Source of the DNA: an uncultured Mycoplasmatales bacterium
GTDB taxonomy: Bacteria; Bacillota_I; Bacilli_A; Mycoplasmatales; Mycoplasmoidaceae
Assembly (NCBI GenBank): GCA_910578525.1
Contig: CAJTRF010000013.1
Location: forward strand, 1-22,718
Direction of reading: 5' to 3'
Length of the DNA stretch: 22,718 nt
The notes under the pieces are model-generated. The model was not told where the DNA came from. It was given only the letters and a program-made list of their open reading frames with translations, and ran no database searches. Below, in pieces: positions 9,257-17,686 of the stretch. Position numbers and translations under genes: made by a program. How positions within the stretch are numbered: the stretch's first letter is position 1; the number at the start of each line of letters is the position of its first letter.

Positions 9257-9801
9257 TGGAAAATTTTGATGCAATTATCATTGGTGGTGGGCCATCTGGA
9301 ATGTTTGCTGGTATTTATGGATATCAAAAGAAACTGAATTTATTATTAATTGAAAAACAAGGATTTTTAGGTGGAACGCCTTTAACATATCCGGATAAAC
9401 CGGTTTATGATTTTCCTTGTTTCAGTGAGATTAAAGCAAAAGATTTAATCAATAGATTAATTGATCAAATTACATTTAACACTAAAACAAAAATATTAAC
9501 AAACACAACAATTGCTTCTTATTCTTATAAGAACAATGTGTTTGAAATCGTTCTTTCTAATAATGAAACAATTACTGCTAGCAACATCATTATTGCCTCT
9601 GGCAATATGATAAATATATTTAAAAACTTAGAGATTAATTCCAATAATAGAATTAATGTTAAAATTAATCAAGAAACAAATTTAAGTCATATTTATGCTA
9701 TTGGCAATGTTTGTTATTATCAAGACAAACCAAGTAGTATGTCAACGGCTATTGGGGAAGCAACTGTTGCAATACGTAGTATTGTGAATCAAAAGAAATA
9801 A
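9256..9801 (+). CDS. Truncated FAD-binding protein related to TrxR-like ferredoxin-NADP reductase, without NADPH domain
   Basis: 181 aa against about 310-340 in the family. The dinucleotide motif IIGGGPSG is at residues 8-15, then LIEKQGFLGG and YPDKPVYDFPCFSEIKAKDLI as in YumC-type reductases, up to IIIASGNM at 111-118. The reading then passes straight to IYAIGNVCYY (147-155) and the helix TAIGEATVAIRSI. The whole middle NADPH-binding domain, about 110 residues, is absent, with the frame intact. The FAD-contacting Asp of the usual GD motif is Asn (N151). No CxxC pair exists, so it is not a thioredoxin reductase. It overlaps trmL and miaA by 1 nt on each side, so it is translated as part of the operon. 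Possible roles are a flavin-binding relic or a partner subunit; neither can be shown here. Confidence 0.75.
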   Translation: MENFDAIIIGGGPSGMFAGIYGYQKKLNLLLIEKQGFLGGTPLTYPDKPVYDFPCFSEIKAKDLINRLIDQITFNTKTKILTNTTIASYSYKNNVFEIVLSNNETITASNIIIASGNMINIFKNLEINSNNRINVKINQETNLSHIYAIGNVCYYQDKPSSMSTAIGEATVAIRSIVNQKK

Positions 9802-10676
9802 TGAAACAAAAGGTATTAGTAATTTTGGGACCAACCTCAACTGGAAAGACAACTTTAGCTATTAGATTAGCTAAAGAATTTAATGGCGAAATTATTAATG
9901 CTGATGCATTTCAAGTTTACAAAGAATTAAATATTGGAGTTAATAAACCAACATTAAATGAACAAAAACAAATTAAATTCCATTTACTAAATGAAGTATC
10001 TATAAAAGATAAATGAGATATTAAAGAGTTTCAAGATAAAGCTTATAAATGTATTGAAATGATTATTTCTAATAATCATTTACCTATCATTTGTGGTGGT
10101 TCATCAATGTATGTAGATACATTGATTAAAAATTATGATTTATCTAAGTCGCCTCAAAGAACAAATACTTATGATCATCTAGATGCTAAACGGCTATATA
10201 CAATGCTATCTAAATATGATAAAGATTTAGCAGATAAAAATGTTGGTAATCATAAACGGCTTGCACGTGCCTTAGAAATAGCTACTAACAGTGAATATGA
10301 ATCTCATTTAGTAAAACAACCAATGTATGATTTTAAAATCATATTGACTTCCATTGAAGATAGAAAAGTTTTATATGATAAGATAAATTCTAAAGTAGAC
10401 CAAATGATTAAAGAAGGATGAGTTGATGAAGTAAAATCATTAATGAAGATTAATGATTTATCTTCTTTAAACGCTTTTAAAGCAATTGGATATCTTCAGA
10501 TATACAATTCTATTGTTGATGAATCTAAACTGGATTTAGATTTAATTAAACAAAAATCTAGAAGATATGCCAAAAGACAAATTACTTGAAATAAAAATCA
10601 TTATTCAGACTATATTTCATTTAATCAAAATAACTACAATGATGTTGTAGATCAGGTTAGAAAATGAATCAAGTAA
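9801..10676 (+). CDS. miaA: tRNA dimethylallyltransferase MiaA
   Basis: 291 aa. It adds dimethylallyl to N6 of A37 in tRNAs that read UNN codons. P-loop GPTSTGKT is at residues 10-17, followed by the INADAFQVYKELNIG segment (usually ISADSMQVYKGMDIGT), GGSSMYVDTLI, NHKRLARALEI, FKAIGYLQI and the C-terminal YAKRQITW signature. Three TGA Trp codons break the standard-code reading. The gene starts in a TAATG overlap with the flavoprotein and overlaps hemW by 13 nt, so the run is tightly coupled. Its product is the likely substrate modifier for TrmL encoded upstream. Confidence 0.96.
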
Positions 10677-11710
10677 ATCATCTATATATTCATATCCCGT
10701 TTTGTAAACACATTTGTTGATATTGTGATTTTAAAAGAAGTTTATCTAATGATAAAACAAAATCACAATATATTGATTTACTAATTAAAGAATTAAATGA
10801 TAAATATAAAAATCATAAATTTAAGACTATATATGTTGGTGGGGGAACACCAAATTGTCTTAATCATGATTTATATGGATTACTTAATGAATTAAGTAAC
10901 CATTTACAAGATGATTATGAATTTACTATTGAATGTAATCCGGAGTTTATCACAGATAAACAAATAAAAGATTTTGTCAATTGCAAAGTTAATAGAATTT
11001 CATTAGGTGTGCAATCAACAAATGACAACATATTGAAACAAATTGGCAGAAAACACACTATAAAAGATGTAGAAAATGCTATTAATATTATTAAAAATAA
11101 TATTGTTAATTTTAGTGTTGATTTAATCTATGGATTTAATGAGCAAACTATAGAAGACATTCAAAAAGATTTTGAATTTATAAATAAATACAAAATACCT
11201 CATGTTTCATTTTATTCTTTAGAAATTAAAGACAATTCTATATATGGTAAAATGAATTATCATATTAATGAAGTTGATATTGAAGATAAACTTAAGTTTA
11301 TCGAAAGAAAGTTTTCAGAACTAGGATACATAAGATATGAAGTAAGTAATTGATGTAGAGATCTATCACTTACATCAAAACATAACCTTGCTTATTGAAA
11401 TTCAGCTGACTGAATAGGGATGGGTTATGGTGCCTTTGGTTTTCAAAATTTAGACTATTACAATGTTTCTGGCAGTAGTTTGAATTGAAATGTTGAACAT
11501 CACAAATTAACAGAAGAAGAACTTTATCAACAAGTTTTTATTATGGGGCTTAGGACAATTTATGGCCTTGATCTTAATAATGAATTGCACAATAAAGCTT
11601 ATCAATATTACAAAAACAAATTAGACAAAAAACAAATATCAATTAAAAATAATCATATAGTAGCAAAGAATTTAAATACTATTGATAACATATTGATTGA
11701 TTTAATATAA
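10664..11710 (+). CDS. hemW: HemW-like radical SAM protein
   Basis: 348 aa. The iron-sulfur motif CxxxCxxC is at C14, C18, C21 and is followed by DF, as in HemW; true coproporphyrinogen oxidase HemN has a fourth Cys there. GGGTPN and the HNLAYW motif, typical of HemW and linked to heme binding, are also present. Annotation pipelines often name it oxygen-independent coproporphyrinogen III oxidase, but mycoplasmas are not known to make heme, so HemW is the better call and its role here is open. Five or more Trp codons are TGA. The start ATG (10664) lies within the miaA end. The lipoprotein gene follows after 6 nt. Confidence 0.88.
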
Positions 11711-11716
11711 TTAAAA

Positions 11717-12535
11717 ATGATGAAAAAACTTATATTTAAAACTCTATTAGTTTGTTCAAGCGTTGCAACTATTGCTCCTATATTTACAATAACATCTTGT
11801 GTAAGTCAAGAAGATGTTGTAAAAAAAATAATTGATATTGTTGAAAATCCGCAATCAGAATCAGAAACAAATAATGTTAGTCCGGCAGGGTGTATATCTA
11901 ACTCTATTAATAAATATGTATATGACAATTATTTTTTTAATGATCGTTCAATTTTAAAGAATGAAATTGTTTATGATTGTTTTCATCTAATTAAAAAGAA
12001 GGGGCTTAAACTTAATAATGTTAACTATACAAAAGAAGGTGAAAGTTTAATTGATTTATACAAAAATAACATCGTTACATTATCTGCTAGTGTTTCACCT
12101 AATAATTCAATTACTGTTCATTCTTTTCCAGAATTAAAAAAAGATTCAATATCTGCTTCTTTTCAAGCTGCTTTGTTTATCGAATATATGAAAGATTACA
12201 AAGTAAATGATTCAAAAACGGTTGCTGCTGGAACAATTATTAATTGTATTCCTGAATTTTATGAACCAGAAATGGCTGTTTGTTATAAAACCGCAGAAGA
12301 TTGCCCTGATGGCTATTATAAAAATCTTGAGCCTTATCAAACAAATGAAGCAAACAAATATAAGTGATGCCCTTTATATCCTTCGTTTAATCCTAATTTT
12401 GGAAAAACAGAAAAGACTTTTGGAGTTATTACAATTTTAGAACAACACATTTCAGTTCTTCCAATTACATTAGATTATATGATGGAAGACACTTACACTA
12501 ATTACAAATTCAATGCAATGTTAGGATTAGAATAA
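11717..12535 (+). CDS. Cys-containing lipoprotein of unknown function
   Basis: 272 aa. It starts MMKK, has a hydrophobic segment to about residue 25 and a lipobox ending ITSC, so it should be lipidated, cut by LspA (encoded at 17687-18289) and held on the outer face of the membrane. Either of two adjacent ATGs (11717, 11720) could start it. I recognise no family. The mature part holds six further Cys residues, in PAGCIS, YDCFH, INCIP, AVCYK, EDCPD and KWCPL, four of them in the last third. It closes the trmL-to-hemW run and is followed at once by a strong terminator. Confidence 0.85.
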
Positions 12536-12563
12536 AAAAAGTTAGCCATAAGCTAACTTTTTT
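12534..12563. terminator. Two-way terminator
   Basis: The arms GTTAGC (12541-12546) and GCTAAC (12552-12557) enclose a 5-nt loop, flanked by A7 on one side and T6 on the other. It can stop the lipoprotein transcript on the plus strand and the Lys-rich gene transcript on the minus strand. Confidence 0.88.
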
Positions 12564-12576
12564 AAATACTTGTTAA

Positions 12577-12783
12577 TTATCTTCTAGATTTTTTTGAAGA
12601 CTTCTTAGCAGGTTTCTTAGCTACTTTCTTAGTTGCTTTTTTTGTGCTTTTCTTAGCACAAGTGCATTTCTTTCCAGATTTGCATCCGCATTTGCAAGAT
12701 TTCTTACCACATTTTTTAGGGGCAGATTTTGCTTTCTTAGTAGTCTTCTTAGAAGATTTCTTAGCAGTTTTCTTTGCAGCCAT
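12577..12783 (-). CDS. Small histone-like Lys-rich protein with a six-Cys core
   Basis: 68 aa with 29 Lys and 2 Arg. Two arms of KKxx(KK) repeats, like histone H1 or chlamydial Hc1/Hc2 tails, flank a central stretch (residues 25-42) with Cys at 25, 30, 32, 34, 40 and 42. The arms suggest nucleic-acid binding and the core suggests a metal or redox site. The gene is well supported: a clean Shine-Dalgarno GAAAGGA (12792-12798, minus strand) 8 nt before ATG, a possible -10 TATACT at 12817-12822, and a terminator after the stop. Low-complexity sequence prevents a family assignment. It diverges from dnaK. Confidence 0.8.
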   Translation of the reverse strand: MAAKKTAKKSSKKTTKKAKSAPKKCGKKSCKCGCKSGKKCTCAKKSTKKATKKVAKKPAKKSSKKSRR

Positions 12784-12886
12784 TTTGTAAATCCTTTCTT
12801 TTTTGTATATATGATTAGTATATCAAATAATATTTAAATATATAAAAATATTAAAAAACACCATATTTTCTTCTTTATAAAAAAAA

Positions 12887-12913
12887 TTAGCACTCTTACC
12901 TATTTTGTGCTAA
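12887..12913 (+). promoter_or_regulatory. CIRCE operator (HrcA) overlapping the dnaK promoter
   Basis: The left arm TTAGCACTC (12887-12895) is a perfect CIRCE half-site. After a 9-bp spacer, the right arm TTGTGCTAA (12905-12913) differs from the consensus GAGTGCTAA at its first two bases. The right arm overlaps a -10 box TAAAAT (12911-12916), and TTAGCA at 12887 sits at -35 spacing (18 bp), so bound HrcA would block polymerase. dnaK is therefore expected to be heat-inducible. Confidence 0.9.
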
Positions 12914-12949
12914 AATAGTATTGTTAGATAAAAAATAAAGGAGAAAATT

Positions 12950-14695
12950 ATGGCAAAAGAAATTATTTTAGGTATAGACTTAGGTACTACAAATTCATGT
13001 GTATCTATACTTGATGGTGACAAACCAAAGGTGTTAGAAACACCAGAAGGAAAGAGAACTGTTCCTTCAGTTGTTTCTTACAAGAATGGTGAATTTATTG
13101 TTGGTGAAGCTGCAAAAAGACAAATGATTACCAACATTAATACTATTGCATCTATTAAGAGAAAGATGGGTACATCTGAGAAAGTTAAATTAGGTGATAA
13201 GATGCTTACACCTGAAGAAGTATCTGCAAAAATCTTAGGTTACATTAAAGATTATGCTGAACAAAAGATTGGACACAAAGTGTCTAAAGCTGTTATTACT
13301 GTTCCTGCATACTTCAATGATGCTCAAAGAACAGCAACTAAAAATGCAGGTAAAATTGCTGGTTTACAAGTTGAACGTATTATCAATGAACCAACTGCTG
13401 CTGCATTAGCTTATGGTGCTGATAAAACTGATAAAGAACAAAAGATTTTAGTATATGACTTAGGTGGTGGTACATTTGATGTATCAGTACTTGATATGGC
13501 AGATGGTTCTTTTGAAGTATTAGCTACAAGTGGTGATAACAATTTAGGTGGTGATGACTGAGACCAAAAAATTATTGATTGATTATTAGCAGAAATTAAA
13601 TCTGAACACAATGTTGATTTATCAAAAGATAAAATGGCAATGCAAAGATTAAAAGAAGCCGCTGAAAAAGCTAAGATTGATTTATCAGGTCAAAAAGAAA
13701 CTCAAATTTTATTACCTTATATTTCAATGACAGCTGAAGGGCCGCTTAATGTTGAAAAAACATTGTCAAGAGCTAAATTTGAATCTTTAACTAAAGATTT
13801 ATTAGATCGTACAATCACTCCGGTAGAAGATGCTATTAAAGAATCTAAACTAACTAAAGATCAAATTGATCAAGTATTGTTGGTTGGTGGTTCATCAAGA
13901 ATGCCTGCTGTTGAAGAATTGGTTAAAAAATTAACAGGTAAAACACCAAACAAAACTATTAACCCTGATGAAGTAGTTGCTATGGGTGCTGCAATCCAAG
14001 GTGGTGTATTAACTGGTGACGTTGATAACATCTTATTATTAGATGTTACTCCATTGACATTATCGATTGAAACAATGGGTGGTGTTGCTACTCCATTAAT
14101 TAAGAGAAACACAACTATTCCAGTTTCAAAATCTCAAATCTTCTCTACAGCAGCAGACAACCAACCTGCAGTTGATGTACATGTAGTTCAAGGTGAACGT
14201 CCAATGGCTAGAGATAATAAATCTTTAGGTATGTTTAGTCTAAGTGGTATTGAACCAGCACCACGTGGTGTACCTCAAATTGAAATTACTTTCAATATTG
14301 ATGCTAATGGTATTATGAGTGTTACAGCAAAAGATTTAAAAACAAATAAAGAAAATACTATTACTATTAAAGGTTCAACTAATTTGTCTGAAGATGAAAT
14401 TAACCGTATGGTTAAAGAAGCTGAAGACAACAAAGAAGCTGATGCAAAAACTAAAGAAAAAGCTGACACAAAATATCGTGCTGAATCTTTAATTGCAACA
14501 ATGGAAAATAGTATGAAAGATCCAAAAGCTGCAAACATTCCTGAAGAACAAAAGAAACAAGCTCAACAACAAATCGATGAATTAAAAGATTTATTGAAGA
14601 ATGAAAAATGAGATGAATTAAAGACAAGACTAGATGCTTTTGAACAAGCTGCTCAACAATTCGCTAACCAAAACAACCCTAACAATAATAAATAG
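12950..14695 (+). CDS. dnaK: Chaperone DnaK (Hsp70)
   Basis: 581 aa, a little short of the usual 600 because the C-terminal tail is brief (ends NNPNNNK). The ATPase domain starts with LGIDLGTTNSCV and holds VPAYFNDAQR, NEPTAAALAYG, VYDLGGGTFDVSV and VGGSSRMPAV. The substrate domain starts near DVTPLTLSIET. ATP-driven folding of client proteins with DnaJ and GrpE. A Shine-Dalgarno AAAGGAG (12937-12943) is well placed. The gene stands alone: hrcA, grpE and dnaJ are not adjacent, and a terminator follows. Trp residues in the ATPase domain (GGDDWDQKIIDW) are TGA-encoded. Confidence 0.98.
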
Positions 14696-14717
14696 TAATT
14701 TATTAAATTTATTTATA

Positions 14718-14743
14718 AAGCCAGGCAAAGCTTGGCTTTTTTT
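14718..14743 (+). terminator. dnaK terminator
   Basis: AAGCCA (14718-14723) pairs with TGGCTT, with further GC/GC pairing inside, followed by seven T (14737-14743). It ends 48 nt after the dnaK stop. Confidence 0.9.
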
Positions 14744-14766
14744 ATCTCTATTAATAATATTATTAA

Positions 14767-14772
14767 TATAAT
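14767..14772 (+). promoter_or_regulatory. -10 box (TATAAT) for the exchanger-like gene
   Basis: A perfect TATAAT lies 22 nt before ATG 14795. A second AT-rich candidate (TAATAT, 14782-14787) is closer. No Shine-Dalgarno sequence is seen. Confidence 0.35.
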
Positions 14773-14794
14773 AAGATAGACTAATATAACTAGC

Positions 14795-16027
14795 ATGACT
14801 CAGCAGGTAGGGTTAATAATAGGTTTTGTTTTAATTGTTGGGGCAATTATATTTTCCTCAATTACTTTGGCGTATTTGGTTGATTATTTAGAAAAGAAAA
14901 CTAAATTATCAGCTGCATTTTTATCTGGAATAGTTTTTTCAATGATTAATTCATTCCCTGAATTTATAACAAGTATGTTATCATGTTCAGATGTAGGGTC
15001 TAATCATGATTCCATTTTTAGTAACTTAATGGGTGGAAATTTATTTATTTTATTTTCATTAGCAATAGTTACTTTAATATTTATTAAAAACTTCAATAAA
15101 AAGAAAGTTTTATTATCAAACGTTCTTGCGATTGGTGCATTAATTATTTGTTATTTATTAATAGCTTATGCATTATTCTTTCCATATGATGTTCAATTTT
15201 ATATTTCAGCTCAAGGGTTTTACAAAGGAAGTAATGATAAACATGATGGGTTTAATTTGATGTCGTTGTTTATTATTATCATTTATGTTTTGATGTTTGT
15301 TTATTCAACTTTTATTGAAAAGAAAGATAAAGAAGATGATGGTGTTGCAACATTACCACGTTGATTAAGTAAAATTAATCTTAAGTTTGCTGTAACAATT
15401 TTCTGTAGTTTATCAGCTGCTTTAGTAGGTATTAGTGTTGGGTTATCATTTATCGATGAACAATTAGTTGCGATTTGATTTGGTGAAGAAAACAATGGAT
15501 TTGGAGCATCATTACTATTAGGAATTCCAACTTCTATTCCTGAATTAATTTCTATTATTTCATTGTGTAAGATTAAAAACTATAATGCATCATTTCAAAC
15601 AATCATTGGAAGTTCTTTATTTTCTATTTTTACATTGAGTCTTTGTGATGCTATCACAACTAAAATTACTGGTTGAACTATTTACACATATAATGCTGAT
15701 CCTATTCAAACCGCTCATTTCTGAGAAAAAGATGAATCAAGCCTTATTTTTTGATCATTATTAATGTCTGTGATGTTTGTTCTTTATTTATGATTTTGCA
15801 AAATTAAGAAGCATAAAAGAACAGCAATTGCAGTTGTTTCTTCAATAAATGTTGTAATTTATGCAATTTATTTAATAATCGGATTTTATTCAATGACTAC
15901 AAATGATAGTTCAGTATTATCATTATTTAATGATGCTCAAATACCAAATTGATCGCATCTTCATTATTACCATAATAACTTTTTCTCTCACCAATCTTTG
16001 AAAAACCTAAACCCTTATAGAATTTAA
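14795..16027 (+). CDS. Cation exchanger-like membrane protein (CaCA / Na+/Ca2+ exchanger superfamily)
   Basis: 410 aa with about ten membrane segments, starting with VGLIIGFVLIVGAIIF. Two similar regions mark the alpha repeats of the CaCA family: SFPEFITS with a GGN further on (around residues 52-88), and TSIPELIS with IIGSSLF (around 245-275). Each carries the PE pair at the ion site. CaCA proteins exchange Ca2+ for Na+ or H+; the ion here is not determined. A hydrophilic loop rich in Lys/Asp (about 173-185) joins the halves. The natural end seems to be after the last membrane segment, but no stop occurs until 16025-16027. The last 33 residues (His, Asn, Tyr-rich) are read antisense to rimI, an overlap of 101 bp. 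No terminator is seen. Confidence 0.72.
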
Positions 16028-16343
16028 TAGCTATTGAATTATTCTTGTTAACCTCTAAGAATATTTTTTTATATTGCTTTGCAATATGGTTGAATAGATT
16101 TGTAGCAAATTTTTTATTTTTATATTCTTCTCTTGTAGCAATCTTTAATAATTCATATTCTTCATTCAAGTCTATTCCAATAATATAGGAGATTAATTTA
16201 TCTTTTATGAAATTACCAACAATTAAATAATTTTTGTTGTCTAGAAGAGATTCAATATTTTTATATTGTTCAGAATCTTTGAAATTTTCTTTTTCAATTT
16301 CATAAATTTGAGCAACATTATTTTTATCTATTTTTTTGATCAT
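15927..16343 (-). CDS. rimI: GNAT N-acetyltransferase, RimI-like
   Basis: 138 aa. The N-terminus KNNVAQIYEIEKENF matches the RimI start, the acetyl-CoA segment is RE-EYKNKKFATNLFNHI, and the end LEVNKNNSIAIKFYKGLGF...GERKSYY...EDAI is the RimI signature. RimI acetylates the N-terminus of ribosomal protein bS18 in E. coli; in reduced genomes the target is not known. It starts inside the tsaB end (20-nt overlap), the classic tsaB-rimI pairing. Its 3' third (15927-16027) is overlapped by the opposing exchanger gene, but the conserved C-terminal motif shows that this frame is real. Confidence 0.9.
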   Translation of the reverse strand: MIKKIDKNNVAQIYEIEKENFKDSEQYKNIESLLDNKNYLIVGNFIKDKLISYIIGIDLNEEYELLKIATREEYKNKKFATNLFNHIAKQYKKIFLEVNKNNSIAIKFYKGLGFSKIGERKSYYGNNEDAINLVFEHH

Positions 16344-16905
16344 AAATTGCTTCTTTTAAATATTTAGGAGTAATTTCATTTATTGTATTTGCTTTTTTAA
16401 AAATATTAGTTAAAGATAGTAAGTTATCAAAGACGTTAATGTCTTTGTAATTTTCATAAACCTTTAAATTTTTATATTTATTTTTAATTTGTTCTAATTG
16501 TGTATTAAGCACAATTCTTGGTTGCAATAAACATTTTGTGTTTTTATAAACGCTAACATAACTACGATTTGATTTAGCATCAATAATAGAAATTCCATTT
16601 AAATCTTTTAATTGAAAAGTTAATGTGTCAATTGTATAAACATTTACTTTTTTAATAATCATTCAACTTTTTGCGATTAGACATGACACTCTTTGTCCGG
16701 TAAAACTACCTGGACCATTAGTAATATAAATATTACTAATTTCATAACCTGAAGATAATTTTGCTATTTTTTCTACTACGATATCTGTTAGGTTATTATG
16801 AGTTAAACAAGAAGACTTTTTAATAATTTTATCATTATTAAAAATAGCTAAGTTACACGAAGCTTGTGATGTATCAATGAATAGGTTGACTTTTTTATTA
16901 TTCAT
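16324..16905 (-). CDS. tsaB: tRNA threonylcarbamoyladenosine biosynthesis protein TsaB
   Basis: 193 aa; a single TGA Trp codon (16663-16665) splits it in a standard-code reading. N-terminal LFIDTSQASCNLAIF is the ASKHA strand pattern, and ITNGPGSFTGQRV is the TsaB signature (GPGSFTGLR). With TsaD, TsaE and TsaC it makes t6A37 in tRNAs that read ANN codons; TsaB is the non-catalytic partner of TsaD. The C-terminal half is short, Lys-rich and diverged. It overlaps the upstream pseudouridine synthase gene by 8 nt and rimI by 20 nt. Confidence 0.9.
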
Positions 16906-17599
16906 ATTTAATAACCGAGTTAAATGTATTATCGGGGATAGATTTAAATTCTAATAGTTCTTTTGTAATAGGGTGATAAAAAGATAAATGGTATGAATGA
17001 AGGAATTGATCATAATCTTTATATCCATCTTCATGCCCATATAAAGGATCATTTAAAACATTATGATGAATAAAATTCATATGAACTCTAATTTGGTGGG
17101 TTCTACCGGTTACAAGAGTGCATTCTATCAAAGATAATTCATTAGATTCTTTTAGTACTTTAATTATTGTTGTAGCATCTTTTGCTTTTGGATCATCACT
17201 GACAACCATTTTAGTTGTATTTTTTTTACTTCTAATAATTGGACATTTAATAATTAGTGAGTCTTTTTTAAATTTACCATGAACAATAGCCAAATATTTT
17301 TTGGTTAATGTATTATTAGATATTTGATTAATCAATGAATTATATGCTTCGATGTTCTTCGCCACAACCATTAGTCCAGTGGTGTTTCTGTCTAATCTTT
17401 GAACTATTCCTGGGCGAGATTTATCTTCAAATTCATCTACATTAACTTTATGAATTAAATAGTCTACAACTGTGTTGTCTGTATCATATTTTGTATGATG
17501 AGTTAACATGTTTTTTGGTTTGTTTACAACAACAACTGAATCATCTTCATAGACGATTATTAATTTATGAACATCAGAGTTGATACAAATTTTATTCAC
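16898..17599 (-). CDS. RluD-family pseudouridine synthase, no S4 domain
   Basis: 233 aa; full RluC/RluD enzymes are about 300. The catalytic motif GIVQRLDRNTTGLMVVAK contains the nucleophile D70, and LVTGRTHQIRVH and the LNDPLYG segment are also conserved. It acts on U in 23S rRNA or tRNA; the target cannot be read here. The start is a GTG (17597-17599): the only nearby ATG (17599-17601) is out of frame and hits a stop after a few codons, and an in-frame stop at 17615-17617 excludes a longer N-terminus, so the S4 RNA-binding domain is truly absent. A TATAAT box ends 6 nt before the GTG. First gene of the operon with tsaB and rimI. Confidence 0.88.
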   Translation of the reverse strand: MNKICINSDVHKLIIVYEDDSVVVVNKPKNMLTHHTKYDTDNTVVDYLIHKVNVDEFEDKSRPGIVQRLDRNTTGLMVVAKNIEAYNSLINQISNNTLTKKYLAIVHGKFKKDSLIIKCPIIRSKKNTTKMVVSDDPKAKDATTIIKVLKESNELSLIECTLVTGRTHQIRVHMNFIHHNVLNDPLYGHEDGYKDYDQFLHSYHLSFYHPITKELLEFKSIPDNTFNSVIKYE

Positions 17600-17605
17600 A
17601 TAAAA

Positions 17606-17611
17606 ATTATA
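17606..17611 (-). promoter_or_regulatory. -10 box (TATAAT) for the rlu-tsaB-rimI operon
   Basis: A perfect TATAAT on the minus strand ends 6 nt before the GTG start codon. Transcription would begin at about the start codon itself, giving a leaderless mRNA with a GTG start. Confidence 0.5.
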
Positions 17612-17635
17612 GTTTTAATTGTTCTTTTATCTATG

Positions 17636-17670
17636 AATAAAAAACCAAGACCTTTATAAGCCTTGGTTTT
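17636..17670 (-). terminator. lspA terminator
   Basis: AAAACCAAG (17641-17649) and CTTGGTTTT (17662-17670) form a 9-bp stem with a 12-nt loop. Read on the minus strand it ends in TTTTTTATT, 17 nt after the lspA stop. On the plus strand it also has a T-rich exit. Confidence 0.85.
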
Positions 17671-17686
17671 CTTTTAAGAATAAATT

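Noticed and set aside
9256..9801. Reading the flavoprotein as thioredoxin reductase (trxB) partner of trxA
   Set aside because: It lacks the NADPH domain and any CxxC, so it cannot do the TrxR reaction.
12207..12440. Plus-strand open frame inside the lipoprotein gene
   Set aside because: The lipoprotein frame starts with a good signal peptide and lipobox and ends at a terminator; this one is an alternate frame.
17599..17601. ATG as start of the RluD-type gene
   Set aside because: It is out of frame with the conserved protein and reaches a stop after about a dozen codons; the in-frame GTG at 17597-17599 is used.
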